Shown here one piece after another: positions 35,717-44,068 of a stretch of DNA of 64,000 bases. The stretch spans positions 3,782,001 through 3,846,000 of the forward strand of contig NZ_CP054698.1 in the NCBI RefSeq assembly GCF_014023275.1, given 5' to 3'. A program made the translations under genes and the position numbers. How positions within the stretch are numbered: position 1 is the first letter of the stretch; every line of letters starts with the position of its first letter. The stretch comes from Nostoc edaphicum CCNP1411 (GTDB lineage: Bacteria; Cyanobacteriota; Cyanobacteriia; Cyanobacteriales; Nostocaceae). Under the pieces are notes generated by a model. The model did no database searches, had not been told where the DNA came from, and worked only from the letters and a program-made list of their open reading frames with translations.

Positions 35717-37159
35717 ATGAATCAGCCTACAACAAAATCTTGGCAAGAAGTTCTTGCTGCTTTTAAAAAAATCTGGGGTTATGAAGATTTCCGTCCGCCA
35801 CAGGGAGAAATTGTCAGCAGTTTATTGGCACAGAAAGATGCGCTGATTATTATGCCTACGGGTGGAGGAAAGTCGATTTGTTTTCAACTTCCTGCACTCC
35901 TACAAACAGGATTAACTTTAGTAGTTTCGCCCTTAGTTGCTTTGATGGAAAATCAAGTGCAGGAACTACTAGAAAGCCATCAAAAAGCAGCACTTTTGCA
36001 TAGTGAATTATCTTCATCTCAACGCCGTGCAACGCTGCAAGCTTTAGAACGTCAACAGCTAAGATTACTTTATTTATCACCAGAAACTTTGCTAAGTGCG
36101 CCAGTGTGGGAAAGATTATGTCACCCGCAATTGCAAATTAATGGTTTGATTTTAGATGAAGCTCATTGTTTAGTGCAGTGGGGTGATACTTTTCGCCCAG
36201 CTTACCGCAGATTAGGAGCCGTGCGTCCGGCATTGCTAAAATCAAAACCACCAGGAACAAAAATCAGTATCGCCGCTTTTACCGCTACTGCTGACCCCTC
36301 AGCCCAAAAAATTATTCAAACAGTTTTACAATTACAGCAACCAGAGATTTTTCGCTTGAATCCCTACCGTCCTAATTTGCATCCCAGCGTTCGCATTGCT
36401 TGGACACCACGAGGTAGAAAACAACAATTATTAAAGTTTATTCAAAATAGACCGCAACAATCGGGATTAGTTTATGTTCGCACTCGGCGAGATAGCGAAG
36501 ATTTAGCTGAATGGTTAGCAGAGATGGGTTACGCTACGGCTAGTTATCATGCGGGATTAGGTGCAACCGAACGCCGTGCAGTAGAAGCAAGCTGGTTAAG
36601 TGGTAAGATGCCTTTTGTCGTTTGCACCTGTGCGTTTGGCATGGGGATAAATAAAAGTGATGTCCGTTGGGTGGCACATTTTCACGCACCACATCTGCTA
36701 TCTGAATATGTGCAAGAAATTGGCCGCGCTGGACGAGATGGGAAACCGGCCCAAGCGTTGACATTGGTGAGTGAACCTACGGGGTGGTTAGATCCAGAGG
36801 ATAAGCAAAGACAGGAGTTTTTTCAAGAGCAAATGCGATCGCAACAACAAATAGCGCAGCAACTTGTGAAAAAATTACCAAAACAGGGAGAAGTGAATAC
36901 TGTAACCCGACAATTTCCCGAAGGTGCTACGGCTCTGGCATTACTCCACAGCAGTGGTCAGTTAAACTGGCTTGACCCTTTCCATTACACCATTGCTCAA
37001 AAAGCGGGAAATCAGCCAGCGACGCAATTACACGCTGCTAAACAAATGCAGCAATACCTAACAACTAAGCAGTGTCGTTGGCAGTTTTTGTTAAACGCCT
37101 TTGGTTTTGATAAAGAAGCAGCTAAGTTGCATTGTGGACATTGCGACAATTGCTGCTAA
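35717..37159 (+). CDS. recQ: RecQ-family ATP-dependent DNA helicase (short form)
   Basis: A 480-residue protein from ATG 35717. Superfamily 2 motifs are complete: IIMPTGGGKSICFQLPAL (Walker A), GLILDEAHCLVQWG (DEAH), AFTATADPSAQ, and GIGRAGRDG-like QEIGRAGRDGKP (motif VI). The C-terminus ends in LHCGHCDNCC, the zinc-binding part of the RecQ C-terminal module. There is no HRDC domain, so it is a short RecQ. It unwinds DNA 3'-5' in repair or recombination. A second longer RecQ may exist elsewhere in such genomes. Confidence 0.93.
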   Translation: MNQPTTKSWQEVLAAFKKIWGYEDFRPPQGEIVSSLLAQKDALIIMPTGGGKSICFQLPALLQTGLTLVVSPLVALMENQVQELLESHQKAALLHSELSSSQRRATLQALERQQLRLLYLSPETLLSAPVWERLCHPQLQINGLILDEAHCLVQWGDTFRPAYRRLGAVRPALLKSKPPGTKISIAAFTATADPSAQKIIQTVLQLQQPEIFRLNPYRPNLHPSVRIAWTPRGRKQQLLKFIQNRPQQSGLVYVRTRRDSEDLAEWLAEMGYATASYHAGLGATERRAVEASWLSGKMPFVVCTCAFGMGINKSDVRWVAHFHAPHLLSEYVQEIGRAGRDGKPAQALTLVSEPTGWLDPEDKQRQEFFQEQMRSQQQIAQQLVKKLPKQGEVNTVTRQFPEGATALALLHSSGQLNWLDPFHYTIAQKAGNQPATQLHAAKQMQQYLTTKQCRWQFLLNAFGFDKEAAKLHCGHCDNCC

Positions 37160-37380
37160 AGTGCCATGTTCCCTTTAAAAGTAAATAAAATTAGGACTTA
37201 CACACAGGTAATGAAAAATCGTAGACGCAAAGCGGTTTGCCACAGAATCACAGAAAACTCGGAGTAATAAGAGTTTGATACCATTTCTAGACATGGACTA
37301 AGAAAAAATTGAGGGTTTGAAACCCACGGAGATGGGTAAAGCCTCGTGTAGCTAAGGTTTATAACCGCCCTTGTTATAAA

Positions 37381-37421
37381 TTTAAAGGGACGACTCCAAC
37401 AGGTGAAATCGTCCCTTTAAA
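37381..37421. terminator. Bidirectional terminator hairpin
   Basis: A perfect 13-bp stem, TTTAAAGGGACGA (37381-37393) with TCGTCCCTTTAAA (37409-37421), with a 15-nt loop. It lies between the 3' ends of recQ and the convergent Tudor-like gene. Confidence 0.85.
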
Positions 37422-37442
37422 CTTATAAAAGTGAGATATTCT

Positions 37443-37832
37443 CTATCTGCTTACCCTAGAAGGTTCAACCCACTCATCCCAAGAGCTATCGTAGCCATCA
37501 TAAGTAATTTTATAAAGATTGTTACTAACTTCTAAAACCTGCCCTTGATACCATTTCCCCTTCCACAAAATTCTTACTGCATCTCCAGCTTCAAATGATG
37601 CCCGAAAGCGTCCAGTGCCTACCCATTCATTCCATGAGCTATCGTAACCTTCGTATGTAATATAGCAATTATCATTATTAACCTTAAGCACCGTTGCCGG
37701 ATACCATGCCTCCTTCCAAAGAACCTCAGCCTTTTGTCCTACAGAACAAGGTGAAGCAGCAAAAGCGCTAGGAATTAATGTTCCTACCCAAGTTGCCATG
37801 AATATAGCGCCAAACAATACTTTGTTTTTCAT
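37443..37832 (-). CDS. Exported protein with tandem Tudor/agenet-like repeats
   Basis: A 129-residue protein from ATG 37832. A signal peptide (LFGAIFMATWVGTLIPSAFA) ends near residue 25. Two copies of an SH3-like barrel follow: GQKAEVLWKEAWYPATVLKV with YEGYDSSWNEWV, and GDAVRILWKGKWYQGQVLEV with YDGYDSSWDEWV. The repeated DGYDSSWDEWV phrase is that of Tudor-knot or agenet-type modules, known mainly from chromatin proteins. In an exported bacterial protein the ligand is unlikely to be methyl-lysine histone and is unknown. Confidence 0.82.
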   Translation of the reverse strand: MKNKVLFGAIFMATWVGTLIPSAFAASPCSVGQKAEVLWKEAWYPATVLKVNNDNCYITYEGYDSSWNEWVGTGRFRASFEAGDAVRILWKGKWYQGQVLEVSNNLYKITYDGYDSSWDEWVEPSRVSR

Positions 37833-38103
37833 GATTATTTCTATCCTCAAATAGTAAAACCGAATTTTGATGATGATTTATGAAAATCTACTTCAAAATT
37901 TGCAACTAACTGTTACTATTTTCGTGGTATTTGTTTAGCGATCGCCTCAGCAAAAATTATGATTTTTTACCGTCATTTGTGAAGATATTGCATCTAAAAT
38001 TAGCAGTAGCTATTGATTTTACTTACTTGAAATTCTTAGATACCTGACTTATTTAAGAAGCTGGGGATCTATTAGTATTCATACTGAAACTGGACTTTAT
38101 GAT

Positions 38104-38874
38104 TCATTTTTGTAAGTTTTCCGTTCTAAATCTAATTTCATAAAGTCCGAGCAAACCTGCTGCTACTAGCAAAGGTAAGAAATAATAGACTCCCCGATAA
38201 GCTAACATTGAACCAAAAACTGCCGTAGCAGAAACTTTTGAGGAGAGAATCAGCAAAATTATAGTTTCAAATACTCCCAAACCACCGGGGACATTACTAA
38301 CCACACCTGCAAACATCGCTAGTAAATAAATGCCCAAAAAGTCTAGATATGACAAATATCTATTGCTAGGAAGTAAAACATAAAGAACTGCCGCTGCCAA
38401 AATCCAATCAAAACTAGAAATCACTATTTGAGCCAGGGATATTTTAAAAGAAGGAAATCGAAATTCATGTCCACGAATTATTAGTGGTTTTCTAATAAAA
38501 ATACTGCCTAGTAAATAAGCCGCAACTAATAGCAGAAAAATTACGCCGATGGGACGCACAGTAGCAAAAGGTAAATGTAATTGAGTGGGAATATTGAGGG
38601 GTTTGATGAGGAACAAGAAACCTGCAACGGCAAACATCCCTAACCAAAAGGTAAAATTGGCGAAAGCAATTACTTGAGCGATCGCAACTGCTGACACTCC
38701 CCAAGTTGAGTAAAATCGATAACGGATAGCACTACCAGTCAGCAAGGCAAAACCGATGGTATTACTAAATGCAGAGCTAATAAAGTTAGTGAAGGCTATC
38801 TTATTCCAACTTAAAGAACGATTAATGTAGTTAAAACCCAAAATATCGTACCCAATCATCACTAAATAGCCCAA
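38104..38874 (-). CDS. MprF flippase-like membrane protein, N-terminally shortened
   Basis: A 256-residue, six- to seven-helix membrane protein with the family phrases TNFISSAFSNTIGFALLTGSAIRYRFYS and FAGVVSNVPGGLGVFETIILL. These belong to the lysyl-phosphatidylglycerol flippase half of MprF (UPF0104). The first ATG lies inside the first helix; TTG 38874 is the first plausible start. The frame is open further upstream, to about 38962, where it overlaps the divergent gene. The helix that normally precedes GYDILGFNYI is missing. It is head-to-head with a protein carrying the catalytic half. Confidence 0.8.
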   Translation of the reverse strand: MGYLVMIGYDILGFNYINRSLSWNKIAFTNFISSAFSNTIGFALLTGSAIRYRFYSTWGVSAVAIAQVIAFANFTFWLGMFAVAGFLFLIKPLNIPTQLHLPFATVRPIGVIFLLLVAAYLLGSIFIRKPLIIRGHEFRFPSFKISLAQIVISSFDWILAAAVLYVLLPSNRYLSYLDFLGIYLLAMFAGVVSNVPGGLGVFETIILLILSSKVSATAVFGSMLAYRGVYYFLPLLVAAGLLGLYEIRFRTENLQK

Positions 38875-38908
38875 AGCTGTCAGCCAAATTGCCCAGCTTA
38901 AGCGACTT

Positions 38909-40039
38909 TTGGGACTGCAACCAAAAAGCCGATTTGGAAAATTTTTTGCTAATTCTATCTATATTATTGCCGCAGTTACGATTACTTATGCAATAGTAAT
39001 GCTCTTGCAACCTGTGTTTTGGCGGAATCTAGCAACCACAAATGAGCGGCAAAGAGCTAAAGAAATTGTCGAGCAATATGGACGTTTTTCTTTAGCAGCA
39101 TTCACACTTTTAAATGATAAAAGTTATTATTTCAGTCCTTCGGGTAATAGTGTAATTGCTTATGTTCCCAAGGGACGGGGTGCGATCGCGTTAGGAGATC
39201 CCATAGGCCCCGTTGAAGACCGCAAAGAGACAATTATTGCTTTCTGGCAGTTTTGCCAGCGTAATGACTGGTATCCTGGCTTTTACCAAACTTTGCCCGA
39301 TGATGTTGAGCTTTACAGGTCATTGGGGTTTAAAGTACTCAAGATTGGAGAAGAAGCGATCGTTGACCTAAAAAGTTTTACGTTACAAGGTAAAGCTGGT
39401 AAAAACTTTAGAACATCAATCAACCGTTTAACTAAGCTAGGATACCAAATCGACTTTTACCAACCACCCATCGCCAATGATTTATTACATCGGCTCAAAC
39501 CGGTGAGTGATGAATGGTTGAAAATGGTACAAGGTTCAGAAAAACACTTTTCTTTGGGTTGGTTTGACGAAGCTTACCTGCGAGAGTGCGAGATTGCTGT
39601 GGTGCATAATCCCAAAGGTCAGATCAGTGCTTTTGCCAACATTGTCCGCGAGTACCAACTCAACGAAGCGACTATTGACATGATGCGACACCTCCCATCA
39701 GTTGAAAATGGCACAATGGACTTTCTCTTTATTTCCATGCTCCAGCATTTTCAAGAGTATGGCTACAATAGCTTTAATTTCGGTCTTTCTGCCCTTGCGG
39801 GAGTAGGAGAAAACCCAGAATCGCGCCGCTTGGAGAAAGTATTGCACTATCTTTACGAGCATTTGAATCACTTCTACAATTTCAAGGGACTGCACACTTA
39901 CAAAGACAAGTTCCACCCTCATTGGGAAGCGCGTTATTTGGTTTACCCAAGTTTAGCTGCCTTACCCGATGTAGTTGTAGCATTGATTCGCGCAGATTCA
40001 GGCGATCGCCTCTTTGATTATTTTAAACCCGGAGCGTAA
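38909..40039 (+). CDS. DUF2156 / phosphatidylglycerol lysyltransferase-type protein
   Basis: The 376-residue product has one N-terminal TM helix (IYIIAAVTITYAIVMLLQ). It then has the MprF catalytic GNAT-like fold: RYGRFSLAAFTLLNDKSYYF-like start, AIALGDPIGPVEDRKETI, and FNFGLSALAGVGENPESRRLE near the end. Such domains transfer an aminoacyl group from tRNA to phosphatidylglycerol, or act as lipid transferases. A TTG start (38909) is used because the only ATG nearby lies inside the TM helix. The gene is divergent from the flippase half. Confidence 0.8.
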   Translation: MGLQPKSRFGKFFANSIYIIAAVTITYAIVMLLQPVFWRNLATTNERQRAKEIVEQYGRFSLAAFTLLNDKSYYFSPSGNSVIAYVPKGRGAIALGDPIGPVEDRKETIIAFWQFCQRNDWYPGFYQTLPDDVELYRSLGFKVLKIGEEAIVDLKSFTLQGKAGKNFRTSINRLTKLGYQIDFYQPPIANDLLHRLKPVSDEWLKMVQGSEKHFSLGWFDEAYLRECEIAVVHNPKGQISAFANIVREYQLNEATIDMMRHLPSVENGTMDFLFISMLQHFQEYGYNSFNFGLSALAGVGENPESRRLEKVLHYLYEHLNHFYNFKGLHTYKDKFHPHWEARYLVYPSLAALPDVVVALIRADSGDRLFDYFKPGA

Positions 40040-40084
40040 ACTAAATAATTAATAGAGTAGGCTTTTTGGCCTACCTCACAAGAC

Positions 40085-40948
40085 TTAACTCCTAGTTTCG
40101 ATATCGTATAGATTGCAGAGGGTAAGGAGTTTTTGTTTGAAGCGATCGCGCACATTCTCTGGTAATATCACTACACAATCTGGCGTATACTGCATGACTT
40201 CGCGGCTAAACCAAAATGTACTAGATACTCGCCTAACAACTCGCCGGACTCGCGCTTTATCTGGTAGCCACTCATTGATATTGTCTTCTGGTTTAGCTTG
40301 ATAGGCAAAAGCCAAGCCAGCAAATAGGTGCATTTCCACTTCTATCTCAGCTAAACTTCGCCAATCACCAGAAATTGGCATGACAGCAGCTTCAGTAATC
40401 CTGTCTAATCGCAAACTCCAGTTGTGAACCAGTTCTGGGATATCAAAGTTTCCTTCTGTCTCTTCACACCAGCAATCAAGATATACCCGCTTTTCGTGGG
40501 GTGTAACTTTGGCATAGCGAACGGTAAAATTAAACACACGCTCTGCTGCATCTTGATATGAAAGCTGAAAGGGCTGTTCGCGCAAGATATAGCGGTCTAT
40601 TTCTAAGCGCCAAGGTGGGGGCAAATTCTCTAAGAAACGTTCGATTTCGCCCCGCAACGGTAATGATAATTCGCTGCGTTCGAGAAGTAAGTTTGCAATG
40701 ATTTGGGCTTGTTCAATTTGCCCGATGTCTGTCAAAGCATTGATACATCTATGTAATGCCCTAATGCGTGGTTCTTTCCAATCGTTATTATTACCGATGA
40801 GTAACTCACGTTGAGCGATCGCTTTAATTAACTTAGAGATATTAGGCTCTTCTCCCCACATCATACCGAATTCACGAGCGATCGCTTCTAGCTCGGCTTT
40901 ATCACGTTCTGATATCGACAGTGTAATAGATTGACCTTTTCGACTCAT
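40085..40948 (-). CDS. RHH + WYL-domain regulator, divergent from the cas operon
   Basis: The 287-residue product begins with a ribbon-helix-helix-like segment (QSITLSISERDKAELEAIAR, then ISKLIKAIAQREL). The WYL domain lies at about 135-270, with YAKVTPHEKRVYLDCWCEET, NWSLRLDRITEAAVMP and FSREVMQYTPDCVVIL. A WYL protein (Sll7009) is associated with, and negatively regulates, a type I-D locus in Synechocystis, so this is probably the local CRISPR regulator. It starts about 320 bp from cas3' and would read through a TATAAT -10 on the minus strand (41005-41010). WYL domains sense nucleic acids or nucleotides in known cases. Confidence 0.85.
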   Translation of the reverse strand: MSRKGQSITLSISERDKAELEAIAREFGMMWGEEPNISKLIKAIAQRELLIGNNNDWKEPRIRALHRCINALTDIGQIEQAQIIANLLLERSELSLPLRGEIERFLENLPPPWRLEIDRYILREQPFQLSYQDAAERVFNFTVRYAKVTPHEKRVYLDCWCEETEGNFDIPELVHNWSLRLDRITEAAVMPISGDWRSLAEIEVEMHLFAGLAFAYQAKPEDNINEWLPDKARVRRVVRRVSSTFWFSREVMQYTPDCVVILPENVRDRFKQKLLTLCNLYDIETRS

Positions 40949-41055
40949 GTTTTATACGGACACTTTTATACGGATATATCTTGGCAACTTCTATTTTGCA
41001 TGGCATTATAAGGAATAACAACGAGTTACGGACAGTTTTTAAGTAAATTGAAAAA

Positions 41056-41074
41056 CTCGCACCATTGGTGCGAG
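41056..41074. promoter_or_regulatory. Palindrome 1 of three upstream of cas3'
   Basis: CTCGCACCATTGGTGCGAG is a 19-nt palindrome with centre at 41065. As RNA it gives an 8-bp stem with an ATT loop. It is followed by AAATA. Confidence 0.9.
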
Positions 41075-41111
41075 AAATAGGCTGGAGATGTTTTATACCC
41101 ATCTAAAAAAC

Positions 41112-41130
41112 TGCAACCAATGGTTGCAGA
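41112..41130. promoter_or_regulatory. Palindrome 2 of three upstream of cas3'
   Basis: CTGCAACCAATGGTTGCAG, centre at 41121, exactly 56 bp after palindrome 1, followed by AAATT. The arm sequence differs from copy 1 with matching changes on both arms. Confidence 0.9.
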
Positions 41131-41167
41131 AATTTGTGGGTGGTATTTCTTAGCACATAAATAAAAA

Positions 41168-41186
41168 CTGCCGCCATTGGTGGCAG
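41168..41186. promoter_or_regulatory. Palindrome 3 of three upstream of cas3'
   Basis: CTGCCGCCATTGGTGGCAG, centre at 41177, exactly 56 bp after palindrome 2, followed by AAATT. One arm position is G opposite T, which is a G-U pair only in + strand RNA. Confidence 0.9.
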
Positions 41187-41269
41187 AAATTGCTTGAATT
41201 CATAAGTTTGTCATTCTTTCAACATAGCAGTTTAGATAAACTAAGCATTTGCAAGGAATTTTCAAGGAT

Positions 41270-43402
41270 ATGTCCGAAAATTACAGCATAAATCTCAAAC
41301 CTGTCTATTCTCAAACCGTTAGCACACCTGACGGGGTGAAATTACCTAAAGATTGGTCGCTTTCTTGGCATCAAGCAGAAACCTATCAAGCATTACAAGA
41401 CCCAAATATTGATGTTGTCTTCAATAGAGCGATGACAGGCGATGGTAAAAGCTTGGCAGCTTATCTGTCAGCAATGACAAATCGCACGTACACTTTAGCA
41501 ATGTATCCCACAAATGAACTCGCACGAGATCAAGAAAAACAGGTTCAAGGATACAAAGATAAATTTAAACCCAAGTACGAACCTCAAATTAATCGTTTAA
41601 ATGCGGCTATTTTAGAAAAATATATAGCTACTGGTAAGCTGTCTTCTAAACGAGATGGGATAGAAGATTTTTCTACTAACTATGAAATTCTGCTGACGAA
41701 TCCTGATATTTTCCATTACATCCATAATTTTTACTACTTGAGAGGAAAGATAGATAATCCTGACAGGTTATTCAGACGTATAGATGAAAATTATAAATTA
41801 TTTATCTATGATGAATTTCATATTTTTTCATCACCGCAAATAGCTAGTGTTATCAATACAATACTTTTAATGAAACACACTGGCGATAATCATAAAAAAT
41901 TTCTCTTCCTTTCTGCTACACCTAATGAATTGTTAAAGACTTTTCTAGAAAAGGCTCAACTTAGATATAAAGAAATTGCTCCAGATGCTGTTGGAGCTTA
42001 CAAATTTTCATCAGATGATTCGACCGATGGGTGGCGGCAGATTAGTCAACCTATTAACTTATGCTTTGCTCAAGGAATAGAGCCTAATCTGAGTTCTAGC
42101 TATAAATGGATAGAAGAAAATGCTGAAACGGTGATTTTAAAGTTTTTTCAAGACTATCCTAACAGCAAAGGTGCAATTATTTTAAATTCCATCGCCGCAG
42201 TTAAAAAGCTAATAGATAAGCTAAAACCTATTTTTGAACCGCGATGGAAGGTTAGAGAAAATACTGGCTTAACAGGAGAAACAGAAAAATCTCAATCAGT
42301 TGCCGAAGCAGATTTACTTTTGGGTACATCTACAATCGATGTTGGCGTAGACTTTCGGATTAATTTTTTAGTTTTTGAAGCTGCTGATGCAGGAAATTTA
42401 ATTCAACGATTTGGTAGACTTGGCAGACATGAAGGTTTTGAAACTTATCAAGCTTATGCTTTAATACCTAACTTTCTTGTTGCAAGGCTATTTACAGATA
42501 AATCTCATCCTTTAGAAGATGGTGAAACTTATGACCGCATTACTTTTAATAATGCCATTAATGAATTTTGGACATTTAAAAATAAGTTTGAGCGATATCC
42601 TCAGCGATGGGGTGGTATACAGTCAGCTTATATCTATTCAAAGCTGCAAGGAAACTATCATATCAAAGAGAAATATCCAGAGGTGGCTAAGAAATTTGGT
42701 ACTAGTGTACAAAATGCTTTGGGAATTAGCATTAAACAGATGAATGCACAGTTTTATCGCTGTCAGAGTGAAGGAAAAACAAAAATTATTGATGAGGCTA
42801 GGAGTTTTCGGGGAAGTAGCGAGTTAGATTGTGCAATTTATGACTTAACTAATCCAGATGAGCCAGAAGCAGAAAGATTTAAAATGTATAACCTTCCTGG
42901 CATTCTCAATAACTTTATTTTCGAGTTATGGGATAAAAATAGCTTTATGGAAAAAGCCGAGAAAGCTGGAGTAATTACTACTCGCTTTGATAAAGCTTTG
43001 TGTTATTTAAAGTTCAAAGGCTATCGGGATGTGCGGGAAGATTGGCACTTCTATTATCCAGGCAATCTGAGAGAATTAGCTAAATCTGGTAAGGTGCAAG
43101 TTCTACCAGATAAACAACACGAACTACAAGGTTTAGAGATTTCGCAACGACACGGCTACGGTATCAACCAAATTAGTGATGCTGTGAGTAGACGTAAACT
43201 AGTGTGCTTCATTTCAGACCGCGATCGCAACTTTTTACGCGCCACTCTCGGATTACCTATGCACTTTCAAGCTTACCCCCTCACTAATGAGCCAGAAGAT
43301 AAAAGTCCTCGCTACACCATTACTTTTGGACAAGACGCGCTGTTATTGGAAACCTTAACTTGGCATTGGAAGCCAAAGGACGATGAAGGATGGATATGTT
43401 AG
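41270..43402 (+). CDS. cas3: Type I-D Cas3' helicase
   Basis: A 710-residue superfamily 2 helicase from ATG 41270; AAGGAA lies 11 bp upstream. The motifs are NRAMTGDGKSLAAYLSAM (Walker A), LFIYDEFHIFSSP (DEFH box), KFLFLSATPNE and LIQRFGRLGRHEG (motif VI). No HD nuclease domain is present, as in type I-D, where the HD nuclease is fused to Cas10d. It unwinds target DNA with the Cascade-like complex. It is the first gene of the cas operon and is 28 bp before the TA-like pair. Confidence 0.95.
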   Translation: MSENYSINLKPVYSQTVSTPDGVKLPKDWSLSWHQAETYQALQDPNIDVVFNRAMTGDGKSLAAYLSAMTNRTYTLAMYPTNELARDQEKQVQGYKDKFKPKYEPQINRLNAAILEKYIATGKLSSKRDGIEDFSTNYEILLTNPDIFHYIHNFYYLRGKIDNPDRLFRRIDENYKLFIYDEFHIFSSPQIASVINTILLMKHTGDNHKKFLFLSATPNELLKTFLEKAQLRYKEIAPDAVGAYKFSSDDSTDGWRQISQPINLCFAQGIEPNLSSSYKWIEENAETVILKFFQDYPNSKGAIILNSIAAVKKLIDKLKPIFEPRWKVRENTGLTGETEKSQSVAEADLLLGTSTIDVGVDFRINFLVFEAADAGNLIQRFGRLGRHEGFETYQAYALIPNFLVARLFTDKSHPLEDGETYDRITFNNAINEFWTFKNKFERYPQRWGGIQSAYIYSKLQGNYHIKEKYPEVAKKFGTSVQNALGISIKQMNAQFYRCQSEGKTKIIDEARSFRGSSELDCAIYDLTNPDEPEAERFKMYNLPGILNNFIFELWDKNSFMEKAEKAGVITTRFDKALCYLKFKGYRDVREDWHFYYPGNLRELAKSGKVQVLPDKQHELQGLEISQRHGYGINQISDAVSRRKLVCFISDRDRNFLRATLGLPMHFQAYPLTNEPEDKSPRYTITFGQDALLLETLTWHWKPKDDEGWIC

Positions 43403-43430
43403 AACTAGAGGCTATTAGAGGTGAAGCTAC

Positions 43431-43691
43431 ATGACTAACAATGATTTGCTTTCTCGTATTTCCATTGATCCAAATATTTGTTTTGGTAAACCGTGCATTC
43501 GCGGACATCGTATTTGGGTATCACTAATTTTGGATTATTTAGCTGGTGGTACGACAATTGAAGAAGTTCTTGAAGCTTATCCAAGCATAGAAAGAGAAGA
43601 TATATTGGCTTGCATCGCCTACGGTGCAGAGATGGCGCGGGATGTTTTTGTGGAACTTCCTTTGACAAAAAAAAAGGAAGCAAGTGCGTGA
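43431..43691 (+). CDS. DUF433 antitoxin-like protein
   Basis: An 86-residue winged-helix-like protein with the DUF433 signature: RISIDPNICFGKPCIRGHRI and VSLILDYLAGGTTIEEVLEAYPSI. DUF433 proteins pair with PIN-like DUF5615 proteins as putative antitoxins. The stop overlaps the partner's GTG start by one codon step (TGA at 43689 overlapping GTG at 43688). It sits inside the cas operon. Confidence 0.9.
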   Translation: MTNNDLLSRISIDPNICFGKPCIRGHRIWVSLILDYLAGGTTIEEVLEAYPSIEREDILACIAYGAEMARDVFVELPLTKKKEASA

Positions 43692-44068
43692 AATTAAAGC
43701 TAGATGAAAATATCGACTTGCGCGTTGTAACTTTATTGCAATTAGCAGGACACGATGTTGCAACAGTACCAGGACAAGGCTTAAGTTCTGCACCCGATCC
43801 CGAAGTTATTGATGTTTGTCGTCGTGAGGGTAGATGTTTAGTCACTTGCGATCGCGGTTTTGGAAATCGTCTGAAATATAATCCCTCTAACTATTCAGGA
43901 ATTGTAATTATCCGTCTACCCTCTCGCTACACATTTGCTGATTGGCGTGAAGCTATTGAAATATTAATCACTGGGCTAGAATCCGCCGATGTGATAGGTA
44001 AATTATGGATTATTCAACAAGCAAAAATACTCGAATATCAAGCTATTGAAAGCGAGGAAGCAAATTAA
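43688..44068 (+). CDS. DUF5615 (Mut7-C/PIN-like) putative toxin
   Basis: A 126-residue protein with start GTG 43688. It has the PIN-like acidic residues: MKLKLDENIDLRVVTLLQLAG (first Asp/Glu), VIDVCRREGRCLVTCDRGFGN (Asp) and a C-terminal helix ending SEEAN. DUF5615 is a PIN-clan family usually found after DUF433. The stop TAA at 44066-44068 overlaps the ATG of cas10d, so toxin and effector are translationally coupled. Confidence 0.9.
   Translation: MKLKLDENIDLRVVTLLQLAGHDVATVPGQGLSSAPDPEVIDVCRREGRCLVTCDRGFGNRLKYNPSNYSGIVIIRLPSRYTFADWREAIEILITGLESADVIGKLWIIQQAKILEYQAIESEEAN

Noticed and set aside
41056..41186. A mini CRISPR array upstream of cas3'
   Set aside because: The period is 56 bp and each unit is a palindrome, but unit sequences differ and do not match the 37-nt repeat. 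Covarying palindromes fit operators or hairpins better.
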